Assembly: GCF_902460415.1 (NCBI RefSeq)
Contig: NZ_CABPTY010000001.1
Location: forward strand, 778,275-842,274
DNA: 64,000 nucleotides
Source: Campylobacter_A concisus_Y
GTDB taxonomy: Bacteria; Campylobacterota; Campylobacteria; Campylobacterales; Campylobacteraceae
Direction: 5' to 3'
Part shown: in pieces, positions 1 through 8,182 of the stretch
Numbering within the stretch: the first letter of the stretch is position 1
Layout: each line of letters opens with the position of its first letter
Program-made: the position numbers and the translations under genes
The notes under the pieces: model-generated
Told to the model about the DNA's origin: nothing
The model's input: the letters and a program-made list of their open reading frames with translations, nothing else
The model's database searches: none

Positions 1-74
1 TAGGTAAATTTATCTACGTTCCGCTAACATTTTTACTTTGTATCATAGCTGTAAGTAAGGGAATTTCTTTTTAA
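1..74 (+). CDS. C-terminal end of a membrane protein (cut by window edge)
   Basis: An open frame enters from the left edge and stops with TAA at 72-74. The 23 visible residues are strongly hydrophobic (FIYVPLTFLLCIIAV) and end in SKGISF, as in a last transmembrane helix with a short tail. It is followed at once by a hairpin terminator, which supports a true gene end. Family cannot be told from so little. Confidence 0.4.
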   Translation, partial: GKFIYVPLTFLLCIIAVSKGISF

Positions 75-105
75 ATTTAGCTCGCCAAAAAATGAGCTAA
101 ATTTA
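72..105. terminator. Bidirectional hairpin terminator
   Basis: A perfect 12-bp inverted repeat TAAATTTAGCTC / GAGCTAAATTTA (72-83 and 94-105) with a 10-base loop lies between two convergent genes. A- and T-rich flanks on both sides fit a terminator used from both directions: the plus-strand membrane protein and the minus-strand DUF411 gene. Confidence 0.7.
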
Positions 106-118
106 AAAATTTTTGAAG

Positions 119-568
119 TTATCTTAGTTTTTTTGTGCCGATGTAAGTGGCAAAAATTTCTTGTGAGCCATCTTTTTTAAATAAAATAACATCGTATTGC
201 TCAGCTTTACTGCCTTGCTCCATACCTTGGCTCTCCATCGGCATGCCAGGCACTGCGATACCAACTACATCTTTTGGCTTAAGCTCTAGTAGGCGCTTTA
301 CCTCATCAGCTGGAACGTGACCTTCTATGATATATCCATCGATGATTGCTGTATGGCAGCTTGAAAGCTCTAGCGGCACATTAAATTCTTTCTTAACTTT
401 AGCTATATCATCTACTTTTATGACCTCTTCGCTAAATCCAGCCTTCTGCATCGCCTCACCCCAGCTAGTACAACATCCACAAGTTGGGCTTTTATAGACT
501 TTCATATCAGCCGCGAACGCAAGTGTTGCAAAAAAGCCAAGAGCCAAAAATGCTAATTTCTTCATCAT
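119..568 (-). CDS. DUF411 family periplasmic metal-binding protein
   Basis: This 149-residue protein has a Sec signal (MMKKLAFLALGFFATLAFAAD) and the DUF411 layout. VYKSPTCGCCTSW gives Cys30, Cys32 and Cys33, then comes SSCHTAIIDGY (Cys71-His72) and the EGHVPADEV block. DUF411 proteins are small exported proteins linked to copper or other metals, and the cysteines are the likely ligands; the exact metal is not shown here. AAGGAAA precedes two tandem ATGs, so the start is at 568 or 565. It is monocistronic, convergent with the gene on its left and divergent from sbmA. A link to copper supply for the nos cluster 8 kb away is conceivable but unproven. Confidence 0.85.
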   Translation of the reverse strand: MMKKLAFLALGFFATLAFAADMKVYKSPTCGCCTSWGEAMQKAGFSEEVIKVDDIAKVKKEFNVPLELSSCHTAIIDGYIIEGHVPADEVKRLLELKPKDVVGIAVPGMPMESQGMEQGSKAEQYDVILFKKDGSQEIFATYIGTKKLR

Positions 569-641
569 TTTCCTTTACCTAAAATTTGCAAAATGATATA
601 GCTCACATTTAAATTTTATATAAATGCTTAATATTGCTTGC

Positions 642-647
642 TATAAT
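642..647 (+). promoter_or_regulatory. Sigma-70 -10 box of the sbmA-like gene
   Basis: TATAAT in the context GCTATAATTCGCC lies 26 bases before the ATG. The same GCTATAATYCGCC context recurs before moaC. Campylobacter sigma-70 promoters depend mainly on the -10 element, so absence of a clear -35 box is normal. Confidence 0.65.
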
Positions 648-673
648 TCGCCAAAATTTACAAAAGGCACTTT

Positions 674-1642
674 ATGTTTTCATCATTTTTTAAAGATAAA
701 AAATGGGCACTCTGGGCTTATGGCGGAGCGATATTTATCATCTTGCTTCTTGTCTATCAAACACACCTAAATGTCCGTATAAACGAGTGGTATAAAAATT
801 TCTACGACATCGTGCAAAACTCAAAAGATCATGATGTAAGTGAGTTTTGGCGAGAAATTTTTAACTTTATAAAAATCGCTATGCCTTATGTCGTGACTTA
901 CACTGTGATCTCGTTTTTTGCTAGCCACTGGGTCTTTCGCTGGAGAGAGGCGATGACGTTTAGATATCTAAAATTTTGGCAAAACTGCAAAAGTGACATC
1001 GAAGGCAGTTCGCAGCGTATCCAAGAAGATGTCTACCGCTTTGCTAAAATAATGGAAAGCCTTGGCGTGCAGGTTTTAAGGGCGATCATGACGCTAATAG
1101 CCTTTATACCAGTGCTTTGGGAGCTAAGTAAGAGCGTGAGTTTGCCTTACATCAAAGATATCGAAGGCTCGCTTGTTTATATCGCTTTAATAATTAGCAT
1201 CGGTGGCTTAATTATTTCGTGGTTTGTGGGCATTAAACTCCCACATATCGAGTATAACAACCAAAAAGCAGAAGCGGCATTTAGAAAAGAGCTGGTTTAC
1301 GGCGAAGATGATAAGTCTAAATTCTGTCAGCCAAACATCATGCTAGAGCTTTTTACGGGCGTAAAGTTAAATTATTACAAACTATTTTTGCACTATGGCT
1401 ACTTTAACCTTTGGCTCATCTCTTTTTCACAAATTCTTGTAATCGTACCTTATGTCATCATGGGAAATGGCCTATTTAGCGGCCTTATAACGCTTGGTGT
1501 GCTTATACAAGCTAGCAATGCTTTTTCTCAAGTTAGAGAGAGTTTTAGCGTCTTTATCGATAACTGGACGACAATAACGGAGCTAAGATCTGTAAATAAA
1601 CGTTTGAGAGAATTTGAGAGAAATATAGACTATAAGGCGTAA
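674..1642 (+). CDS. sbmA: SbmA/BacA-like peptide antibiotic transporter
   Basis: This 322-residue inner-membrane protein has several hydrophobic helices (about residues 14-27, 87-103, 130-150, 164-185, 240-275). The family features are an NxRINEWYKNFYDIVQ segment after the first helix, the HWVFRWREAMTFRYLKFW block and a C-terminal SFSVFIDNWTTITELRSVNKRL. SbmA/BacA proteins are ATPase-less relatives of ABC exporters that import peptide antibiotics (microcins, proline-rich peptides) using the proton gradient. Length is slightly below the roughly 400 residues of E. coli SbmA. It stands alone with its own -10 box. Confidence 0.88.
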   Translation: MFSSFFKDKKWALWAYGGAIFIILLLVYQTHLNVRINEWYKNFYDIVQNSKDHDVSEFWREIFNFIKIAMPYVVTYTVISFFASHWVFRWREAMTFRYLKFWQNCKSDIEGSSQRIQEDVYRFAKIMESLGVQVLRAIMTLIAFIPVLWELSKSVSLPYIKDIEGSLVYIALIISIGGLIISWFVGIKLPHIEYNNQKAEAAFRKELVYGEDDKSKFCQPNIMLELFTGVKLNYYKLFLHYGYFNLWLISFSQILVIVPYVIMGNGLFSGLITLGVLIQASNAFSQVRESFSVFIDNWTTITELRSVNKRLREFERNIDYKA

Positions 1643-1926
1643 GGGTTAAATTTAAGATATAGCGTCTAAATTTTGATTTATGCGGTCATAAACCAAGCAG
1701 CACACTGAATACACTTTGTCATCAGGTAAGTATCAGGCAAATTTTAAAATTAGAGCTGGCATATCACGGCTCTAAATTTAGTGGCAAGTAGCTACGAGAC
1801 CTAAATTTAGCAGTCTGCTAAGGCGAGTGAATGAGATTTTAAAATTTGCAAAAAATAAATTTCTATTTTTGAAATCACAAAATTTAAATTTATCCATTCG
1901 TTTAACAATGCATATCCAACACAAGT
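1643..1926. other. Non-coding interval between sbmA-like gene and M48 protease
   Basis: About 320 bases without a credible gene. It holds an imperfect inverted repeat (AAATTAGAGC ... GCTCTAAATTT, about 1747-1778) that may end the sbmA transcript but has no clear T-run. Several TAAATTTA words typical of this genome follow. The right end carries the promoter of the protease gene. Confidence 0.5.
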
Positions 1927-1932
1927 TATAAT
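1927..1932 (+). promoter_or_regulatory. Sigma-70 -10 box of the M48 protease gene
   Basis: TATAAT (context GTTATAATACGCG) lies 30 bases before the ATG, with AAAAAGGAAAAA as the ribosome binding region. Confidence 0.6.
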
Positions 1933-1962
1933 ACGCGAAATTTTAATCCAAAAAAGGAAAAA

Positions 1963-2766
1963 ATGAAAAAAATTTTACTTATGTTATTAACAGCTAGCAT
2001 GTTTATCACCGGCTGCACGAGCGTCACGAAATCAGGCGTTGTTGGTGCCGATCGTAAGCAATTTATGCTGGTCTCATCAGAAGCTATGGAGCAAAGCTCA
2101 GCCCAAGCCTACGTCAAGACGCTAACAGCTGCTAGAAGTAAAGGCGAGCTAAATGTCGATCCAATCCTTACAAAAAGAGTTCAAGATATCGCTAAAAGGC
2201 TCATCGCCCAAACTGGTGTTTTTAGGGATGATGCTCTAAAATGGAAGTGGCAAGTAAATGTTATTAACGAAGATACGCTAAATGCTTGGTGTATGCCAGG
2301 GGGAAGGATAGTCGTTTATAGTGGCATCATAAAAAGGCTAAATTTAACAGATGCACAGCTAGCAGCGGTCATGGGTCACGAGATTGCCCACGCGCTTAGA
2401 GAGCACAGCAGGGAGCAAGCAAGTGCTGATCAGATGAAAAGCATAGGTATCTTTGCAATAGCTACAGCTACTGGCCTTGGCGATCTTGGAGCTAATGCTC
2501 TAAATTTAGCTAGCGAATACACCATATCTCTACCATTTTCTCGCTCGCATGAGACCGAGGCTGATCACATCGGTACTGAGCTAATGGCAAGAGCTGGATA
2601 CGATCCAAAAGAAGCGGTCGAAGTCTGGGTAAAAATGAGCAAGATGAGTGGCGGAAAGGTGCCTGAAATTTTAAGCACTCACCCATCAAACGAGAGCAGG
2701 ATAAAAGATCTAAAAGATATCGCAGCAAAACTTGAGCCAGTCTATCAAGCTGCCAAAAGAAGCTAG
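1963..2766 (+). CDS. M48 family metalloprotease, lipoprotein
   Basis: This 267-residue protein has a lipoprotein signal with lipobox FITGC (Cys18) and a zinc-protease core. HEIAH at about residues 139-143 matches HExxH, and the downstream HETEADHIG supplies the third ligand. The preceding NAWCMPGGRIVVYSGI is typical of the LoiP/YcaL/BepA branch of M48, which cuts misassembled outer-membrane proteins in the periplasm. It is therefore probably an envelope quality-control protease anchored to a membrane. It has its own promoter and RBS and shares no operon. Confidence 0.9.
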   Translation: MKKILLMLLTASMFITGCTSVTKSGVVGADRKQFMLVSSEAMEQSSAQAYVKTLTAARSKGELNVDPILTKRVQDIAKRLIAQTGVFRDDALKWKWQVNVINEDTLNAWCMPGGRIVVYSGIIKRLNLTDAQLAAVMGHEIAHALREHSREQASADQMKSIGIFAIATATGLGDLGANALNLASEYTISLPFSRSHETEADHIGTELMARAGYDPKEAVEVWVKMSKMSGGKVPEILSTHPSNESRIKDLKDIAAKLEPVYQAAKRS

Positions 2767-2830
2767 GCTTCAAAAAATTTGAGCGATCTTGAAATGGTTG
2801 CTCAAATTTATAACTAGTACATTTTAAAAA

Positions 2831-3231
2831 ACTACGACTGCTGATATTCGGCTAGTTAGCGAGAGCCTTGGTTTAACGCCAACAGCAGCTCGCACCCTAT
2901 CTTTATCTACAAAGAAAATGATAAAATTTTAGGCTACTGCTCACTGAGTGACTTTAATCCAAAAGTCGCTTACGATATAAGCGTAGAGATAAGCATCTAT
3001 GTCGCTAAAAAGGCTCTTAAATGGGGCATCGGCAAACAGCTTTTAGCCCACAGCCTAAATGAAGCTAGAGAGCTAAATTTAAAAAACATCATCGCACTAA
3101 TCTTTAGCAAAAACAAAGCAAGTCTTGGGCTCTTTTTGAAATTTGGCTTTGAAAAATGGGGTGAACTGCCTGGCGTTTGCCTGATGGACGGCGAGTATAA
3201 AGATGTCGTTATCTTGGGGCTAAAGCTCTAA
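2831..3231 (+). pseudogene. Broken GNAT acetyltransferase (phosphinothricin-acetyltransferase type)
   Basis: In the frame ending with TAA at 3229-3231, from about 2863, the translation reads EPWFNANSSSHPIF, then ILGYCSLSDFNP, VEISIYVAKKALKWGIGKQLL, and ends FLKFGFEKWGELPGVCLMDGEYKDVVILGLKL. This is the Pat/YncA-type GNAT fold with the acetyl-CoA loop WGIGKQLL. Upstream in that frame is TAG (2857-2859). The expected preceding segment TADIRLVSES is visible one frame away (2837-2865), and the first 25 or so residues and any start codon are missing. So the gene has lost its 5' end and carries a frameshift. It is a remnant rather than a working enzyme. Confidence 0.75.
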
Positions 3232-3256
3232 AAGCCAAGCATTAAGCAAATAAAGA

Positions 3257-3262
3257 TATAAT
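3257..3262 (+). promoter_or_regulatory. -10 box of tRNA-Ser
   Basis: TATAAT (context AGATATAATCACC) ends 12 bases before the first base of the tRNA, the usual distance for a stable-RNA transcript with a short 5' leader. Confidence 0.6.
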
Positions 3263-3274
3263 CACCTTCATCTT

Positions 3275-3362
3275 GGGTAGATGTCCGAGCGGTTTAAGGA
3301 GCACGCCTGGAACGCGTGTGTGGGGCAACTCACCGAGAGTTCGAATCTCTCTCTACCCGCCA
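3275..3362 (+). tRNA. tRNA-Ser (anticodon GGA)
   Basis: The acceptor arms GGGTAGA (3275-3281) and TCTACCC (3352-3358) pair. The D-arm has GAGCGGTTTAAGGAG, the anticodon stem-loop CGCCTGGAACGCG carries GGA (reads UCC/UCU), and GTTCGAATC is the T-loop. A long variable arm (TGTGGGGCAACTCACC) marks a class II tRNA, as serine requires. CCA is encoded at 3360-3362. The region to its right is a scar of gene fragments, as is common beside tRNA genes. Confidence 0.95.
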
Positions 3363-3539
3363 TAAAACTATCTATAACTTAAAGTCTACTGACCTTTATT
3401 TTTATTGCTTAAAACATTGGCACTAAGCAAAAGACTACTTTTTTAAAACTTACTAAAATCTTGCCAATTATCTTTTACTTTTGTCATAGTTAGGCATATA
3501 ACTAGCATCAAATTTGCTCCATTCTAGAAGAAATTTTAA

Positions 3540-3717
3540 CTATAAAATTCTATTTGCCTTATCGACAGCTACGAACGCCCAGTGCATAAATTCTTGCTTT
3601 GGTTTGTATTTGCCGCTGTTAAAATACTCCGCTAGCCGCGCCTCCTCCGTTTCGCTTAGCTCGCCGCCAAGCCCCCAGCGCGTCTTTTGTATGAGCTCCT
3701 GCGCGCTTGCTGGCATA
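3540..3717 (-). pseudogene. Orphan C-terminal gene fragment, unknown family
   Basis: On the minus strand the segment ending at the stop at 3540 reads as ordinary protein (QELIQKTRWGLGGELSETEE, ARLAEYFNSGKYKPKQEF, ending VDKANRIL). Beyond about 3720 the same frame turns into a serine/leucine-rich shadow of the opposite strand. An ATG at 3717 has no ribosome binding site. GC content is visibly higher here (runs such as CTAGCCGCGCCTCCTCCG) than in neighbours. I read it as the tail of a gene whose front has been lost, possibly acquired from a higher-GC relative. No family recognised. Confidence 0.4.
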
Positions 3718-3725
3718 AGGCTTAG

Positions 3726-3984
3726 GCTTAGCGGAAGCGACGGAAAAATCAGAGGCAAATTTGAACTAAAAGAGTCAAAGCTAAGCGTTGCTAAGCTTAC
3801 AGAGCTTCCATTTATCGAGGCGGTTTTGAACGAGAATTTTAAAGAGCTAGCAAAAGATGAGATGATAAATTTAGGTGGCACTTTAAAGCCTATATTTTGG
3901 CATCACAAGGCAACTTTACTTGTGCGAAAATACAAAAATGGTAAGTTTAGAAATTTAAACATAAAAGAGCTTCGGGAATTTTGA
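3726..3984 (+). pseudogene. 3' fragment of a plus-strand gene, unknown family
   Basis: From about 3726 the plus strand looks coding in the style of this genome (GKFELKESKLSVAKLTELPF, then NENFKELAKDEMINLGGTL, KPIFWHHKATLLVRKYKNGK, ending IKELREF). Upstream the frame runs into antisense-like serine/proline-rich residues, so the real 5' part is missing. Its TGA at 3982-3984 overlaps the ATG of the next gene (TGATG), the arrangement of two translationally coupled genes. This suggests the 3' end is native and only the front was replaced. Confidence 0.4.
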
Positions 3985-4196
3985 TGATGCAAAATTTCAA
4001 TGAGAAAAATGAGTTTAAATACGGCAAATTTAACTACGAAAAAGCGCAAGAAACCGCCGAAGGCTGCACTAAATTTAAGCTAGATGGCGATGAAGAGGAG
4101 ACGAGCTGTGGGGACGAGAGAAGCTGCTATGACTGCGCATTTAGGCGCTGGAGTAAAGATAGCTTCATCTACGTGGCACAAGCTAGCAAAGACTGA
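3984..4196 (+). CDS. Small cysteine-rich hypothetical protein
   Basis: This 70-residue cytoplasmic protein has no signal or membrane helix. The C-terminal half carries five cysteines: Gly-Cys-Thr, then TSCGDERSCYDCAFRRW with a CxxC, a possible zinc or Fe-S site. The ATG overlaps the stop of the preceding fragment (TGATG); a second ATG follows directly. I do not recognise the family. With its upstream partner broken, it may be a surviving half of a two-gene unit. Confidence 0.55.
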   Translation: MMQNFNEKNEFKYGKFNYEKAQETAEGCTKFKLDGDEEETSCGDERSCYDCAFRRWSKDSFIYVAQASKD

Positions 4197-4203
4197 GCTA
4201 GCT

Positions 4204-4737
4204 CTACGCGACCATTTTTTTATCTTTAAGTTTTTCGCCACGTTTGTACTTTAGCTCACCACAAAATCTCTTGCCAAATTTCGCCTCGATTATAAGAACT
4301 AGCACAAAAAATATCTTTTCGTCATTCATTCGTGCGATCTGGCGTAAAGTCTGGCTAGCGTCATTAAATTTAACGTCGTTTTCGCGCAAACTCTTGCAAA
4401 ACTCGCCCTCATCAAAGCCAAGCATGCGTGAAATTTCACTGATGCTGTAAGGCTCAAGCGAGGCGATAATGCGGTCCATGTTGCAGATCGTTGGATTTTT
4501 GCGGTGCGTGGTGACATCGATCATCTCATTTATGAGCTTTACTAGCTTTCTTCTGCGGTTAAAGACGTGTAAGATCGCTGCGCAAAATATCAAAATCCCT
4601 GCAAATTTGTGCGCGCTCATCATCCACTCATTATACTCGTCCATGGCGAAATTTAGCCCAGTAAATGCAAGCAGGCATATCCCACAAGCAAGAGCGCAAA
4701 CAAGGCAAAATTTATATATCACTTCTACCTTAAGCAA
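4204..4737 (-). CDS. Membrane protein with two N-terminal helices and a cytoplasmic tail
   Basis: This 177-residue protein has hydrophobic helices at about 9-30 and 43-60, with histidines facing each other (SAHKFAGIL, AAILHVFNRRR) as in DUF4405/cytochrome b561-like two-helix units. A cytoplasmic tail follows with a segment resembling a helix-turn-helix (SISEISRMLGFDEGEFCKSL). It lies downstream of the TonB receptor on the same strand, 95 bases away, so it may be the last gene of the PepSY-receptor unit and serve in siderophore-iron reduction. That role is inference only. Confidence 0.6.
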   Translation of the reverse strand: MLKVEVIYKFCLVCALACGICLLAFTGLNFAMDEYNEWMMSAHKFAGILIFCAAILHVFNRRRKLVKLINEMIDVTTHRKNPTICNMDRIIASLEPYSISEISRMLGFDEGEFCKSLRENDVKFNDASQTLRQIARMNDEKIFFVLVLIIEAKFGKRFCGELKYKRGEKLKDKKMVA

Positions 4738-4832
4738 TGCAAATTCCTTAGTTTTTTGAAATTATACACCTACTATGCAAAAAATGAAGGTCGCCAACTA
4801 GAAATTTAGCTGGCGCGTTAGAGTAAATTTAG

Positions 4833-6947
4833 CTAAAACTTATAGTTAAAGCTTAGATTAAATGTGCGTGGATCGCCATAAACCATCATGTTTTTGTTGA
4901 TACCCTCATAGTATTTTTTATTAAAGAGATTGTCGATATTTAGCTGCACGTCAAAGTTTTTAGCAAATTTATATCCAAACATCAAATTAGCTAAAGTGTA
5001 GCCTTTTTGTGTGATTTCATCTGCACCTTTGCCAGTATAAATTTTGCTCTTATACATAGCTCCAGCCCCTACTCTAAAGTCTCTGATCTCATACTTTGCA
5101 AATAAATTTGCCGTGCTTCTTGATGAGTCAGTGGCGTATTTCTCGCCATTAGCATCTTTTGCGTTAAAGTGCGTTGCGCCAAAGCTTAGGCTTAAGTTTT
5201 TAGTGATCTCGCCGTTTAGATCTAGCTCGACACCCTTGCTTGTCACACCCTTGCCAGATTCATATATGTCGGCATTTGTCGCTGGATTTTTCCTGCCAGT
5301 ATTTATGCCAAGCTTATCTTGCACGATCTTAAAGACGCCAAGACTTGCTTGAAGCGCCCCGTCAAGATACTCGCCTTTGATGCCCACTTCATAGTCCTTG
5401 CCTTGGATCGGATCAAGGTATTTGTCATTTGCGTCCTTTACACTTTGAGGTTTAAATATGCTCGTATAGCTAGCATATAGAGTGTGGTTTGCTCCGATGT
5501 CGTAAGTGATGCCAAGATATGGCGTGATCTCATTTGTGAAATTTCTATTATCTTTGCCGCCCTCGATCTCGTATTTGTAGTAGCTAACCCTGGCACCTAG
5601 CAAAAATTTAAGCTCATCGGTGATTGATAGTTTATTTGCCGCGTAAAATGCCTTTTGTATCGTTTTGTCTTTATTGTTTTGATCTTCGTAAGGGAGTTTT
5701 GGATCATCAAGATGTAAGTTTTTAAAGTCTATCCTACTTCTAGCAGTATAAGCAAGCCCTGCTGGCGTAGTCCTTTGCAGCCAGTAGCTACTTACCTTAT
5801 CGCTACTTTTTTTATAGTTGTTATACATCGCGCCAAAGACAAACTCATGAGATAAATTTGCTAGCTCGTAAGGGATATTTGCGTATGCATCTACGTTGTG
5901 GATATTCTCCTCTCTTTTGTTTGCATAGACGCTAAGACCACTCATATTGCCAGTACCGTCTAAATTTACCGCTCCGCCGTAGTAGAGTAGATTTGAGTCA
6001 GTGTTTGCCCGTCTAAATGAGTAGCTTAAATTTAAACTTGCTTCATTTTCAAAGTAGTGCTTAAAATCAGCGTAAAAATCAAGTGTTTTTATATCCCACC
6101 TTGTCCAAGGCTGAGAGAAAATTTCATTTTTACTAAAATTTGTCCTAGAGCCATCTGAGTAAAATGCTGGCATGCCGCCCCATCTAATGCCGTGACGTTT
6201 TAGCTCTTGATAAAACGCACCAAGACTAAGCCATGAGCTGTCGCCTATGTCGCTATCTACGACGCCATAAATCGCGCTATTTTTGCGGTTGTAATAATCC
6301 ATATAAGAGTGCGACTTCTCATGCATAAAAGATAGCCTCGCTCTGACGCTTCCACTCTCATTTACAGGCGTTTGCACATCCCCATTTACGCCATATCTAT
6401 CGTATGAGCCAGCACTTACACCAAAATTTCCTTTTAGCTCTTTTGCGTCTGCTCTTTTTCTTATGAAATTTAAGCTTGCAGCTGGGGTGCCAGCGCCTGC
6501 AAGCAGACCATTTGCCCCTTTTACTACCTCAACTCTCTCATAAGGCAGCAAGCTCATATCATTTGCGTCAAGGCTAAAGCCACCAAAGCTAGGCATCGAA
6601 TCAAGCAAGTAATAATCTATCTGAAATCCACGAACCGTCGGACGTATGCGCTCGTCCCATTTGTTTAGCGTAACGCCAGGGACATTTCTAAGAAGCACCT
6701 GATAGTCTTTGATGCCTTGATCTTTTAGTCTAGCCTCTGTTAGCACTGTTAGTGATTGGGGTGTTTGACGAGAGGTTAAATTTAGCCTTGTCGTGCTCTT
6801 TACAAGCTCTTTTGCAAAGTAGTTTGCGTCGTCTCTTCGCTCGCTTTCTACGACATCAATTGCTTCTAAAATTTTATCGCTTTGGCTAGCAAAAATTTGA
6901 GGTTGCATCAAATTTAATGCAACCAAACTAATTAAAAATTTTTTCAT
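4833..6947 (-). CDS. TonB-dependent siderophore receptor
   Basis: This 704-residue outer-membrane protein has a signal peptide (to about residue 20). A plug domain (TSRQTPQSLTVLTEARLKDQ, NVPGVTLN, VRGFQIDYYLLD, YERVEVVKGANGLLAGAGTP) is followed by a 22-strand beta barrel ending NLSFNYKF, with the terminal Phe needed for barrel insertion. The plug signature is that of the FhuE/FpvA/FoxA hydroxamate or mixed-siderophore group. The ligand cannot be fixed from sequence. The start overlaps the end of the PepSY gene by 20 bases, so both are probably one transcript. No convincing Fur box was seen nearby. Confidence 0.92.
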   Translation of the reverse strand: MKKFLISLVALNLMQPQIFASQSDKILEAIDVVESERRDDANYFAKELVKSTTRLNLTSRQTPQSLTVLTEARLKDQGIKDYQVLLRNVPGVTLNKWDERIRPTVRGFQIDYYLLDSMPSFGGFSLDANDMSLLPYERVEVVKGANGLLAGAGTPAASLNFIRKRADAKELKGNFGVSAGSYDRYGVNGDVQTPVNESGSVRARLSFMHEKSHSYMDYYNRKNSAIYGVVDSDIGDSSWLSLGAFYQELKRHGIRWGGMPAFYSDGSRTNFSKNEIFSQPWTRWDIKTLDFYADFKHYFENEASLNLSYSFRRANTDSNLLYYGGAVNLDGTGNMSGLSVYANKREENIHNVDAYANIPYELANLSHEFVFGAMYNNYKKSSDKVSSYWLQRTTPAGLAYTARSRIDFKNLHLDDPKLPYEDQNNKDKTIQKAFYAANKLSITDELKFLLGARVSYYKYEIEGGKDNRNFTNEITPYLGITYDIGANHTLYASYTSIFKPQSVKDANDKYLDPIQGKDYEVGIKGEYLDGALQASLGVFKIVQDKLGINTGRKNPATNADIYESGKGVTSKGVELDLNGEITKNLSLSFGATHFNAKDANGEKYATDSSRSTANLFAKYEIRDFRVGAGAMYKSKIYTGKGADEITQKGYTLANLMFGYKFAKNFDVQLNIDNLFNKKYYEGINKNMMVYGDPRTFNLSFNYKF

Positions 6948-7896
6948 TTTTTCTCCTTTTAAAATTTCTTTTTATCCACAAATAAAGCCCTGAAATGCTT
7001 AAAATAAGCGGTGAAATGCCGACTAAAAACCAGATAAATTTTGTGATTTGATTGTAGTTGCCAAAGTGCGATTTTCTAAATGCTGAGAGAATTTCTTCGC
7101 TTAGATTTGCATTTTTTATGTCCAAAATGCTTACTAATTCGCCGTTATTTTTATCGTAAGTTAATATGCTTGAATATTCGTTATGCAAGAAATTTTGATC
7201 TTTTACATAGCCAAAAAGGCGTATGTTTGCTCCTTGCATAAAAGGCAGTGAGATGAAGTGTGGCTCAAAGCCAGCAAGATCATTTTTTGAGCGGGTCACC
7301 AGCTCGTCAAGAGACAAGCTTTTGTTGTAAATTTTTGTATCTATAACGAAGTCATTTTTAAACTCTGGCATGCGTGCCATTTGAAATTCCCACCAAATAC
7401 CACTTATGCAAATGAGCAGTAAAATAGGTGTAGAAAAAATTCCTATCATTTTATGAATGTCACTCATAAAAACATTTAGCCTATTTACACGAAGCCTAAG
7501 TAGTGTCAGCCAAAATTTTCTATAAATCACAAAACCGCTTATGCATATAAAAAACGTAAAAATAGCGGTTAAAGTAAGGATAACGTGACCAATTTTCCCA
7601 AGAAATAGCGACTCATGAAGCTCGGTTAAAACTCCAAAAAATCCCTCATCATGTGCAAGTGGCTCGCTCTTTATCTTACCGCTAAAAGCGTCAAAATAGA
7701 TAAATTTCCACTCTTTTTGGCTGTCATTGTGCTCGATCAACCAAATTTTGTCGCATCTTTTAGGGTCTGTATCAATATTTATGCCAACCATTTCATAATT
7801 ATTTAGCTCTTTAGCGACAATCTCTTTTATCTTATTAAGGCTTATTCTTTGAGCTTTTAGATTCGCATTTACAAGCTTTTGATTTAGAAATTCCAA
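6928..7896 (-). CDS. PepSY-associated membrane protein, apparently N-truncated
   Basis: The 322 residues have transmembrane helices at about 100-125, 148-168 and 285-305, with the PepSY_TM hallmarks LHESLFLGKIGHVI, SDIHKMIGIFSTPILLLICISGIWW and the final SPLILSISGLYLWIKR. Such proteins beside siderophore receptors act in ferric-siderophore reduction. Full-length relatives begin with an extra helix and about 40 more residues. Here the reading begins at a TTG within EFLNQKL, and an in-frame TAA lies five codons upstream. So either the gene has lost its 5' end or a frameshift hides it. The product may be inactive. It overlaps the receptor gene by 20 bases. Confidence 0.7.
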   Translation of the reverse strand: MEFLNQKLVNANLKAQRISLNKIKEIVAKELNNYEMVGINIDTDPKRCDKIWLIEHNDSQKEWKFIYFDAFSGKIKSEPLAHDEGFFGVLTELHESLFLGKIGHVILTLTAIFTFFICISGFVIYRKFWLTLLRLRVNRLNVFMSDIHKMIGIFSTPILLLICISGIWWEFQMARMPEFKNDFVIDTKIYNKSLSLDELVTRSKNDLAGFEPHFISLPFMQGANIRLFGYVKDQNFLHNEYSSILTYDKNNGELVSILDIKNANLSEEILSAFRKSHFGNYNQITKFIWFLVGISPLILSISGLYLWIKRNFKRRKNEKIFN

Positions 7897-8006
7897 AAAT
7901 AAAATTTTTTATAGAATGTAAAAAATAGATTTGATTTTTAAAAGAATAAACAACTCCTCTTTGTGTATACGAAAAGCCAGAAAAGGGGGAAGCAAAGACT
8001 TATCAG

Positions 8007-8048
8007 TTACAAAAAGGAGGGTCCATTTAGGACGATGGAATAGTATTA
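8007..8048. promoter_or_regulatory. Leader element, copy A (upstream of PepSY/receptor genes)
   Basis: TTACAAAAAGGAGG (8007-8020) is followed by a small hairpin GTCC-ATTTA-GGAC and then GGAATAGTATTA. The same layout (14 identical bases, hairpin, GAAATAATA) occurs at 8637-8678, in front of the Sel1 gene. Read on the minus strand, as the downstream genes are, it contains CCTCCTTTTTGTAA, an anti-Shine-Dalgarno-like string. No known element is recognised. Confidence 0.4.
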
Positions 8049-8182
8049 TTTAAGCATAAATTTTAATAAAATTTTTAGTTAATAAAAAAGAAATTCTAAG
8101 TAATACTAGAGTAAATTTAACTTTTATAAAAGCTATATTTAAGAAATTTCTTTTAATTAATGCAAGTACAAAATTAAAATAG

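Noticed and set aside
3514..3984. A single 156-residue plus-strand gene
   Set aside because: The first half is a serine/proline-rich shadow of the minus-strand fragment; only the part after about 3726 looks coding.
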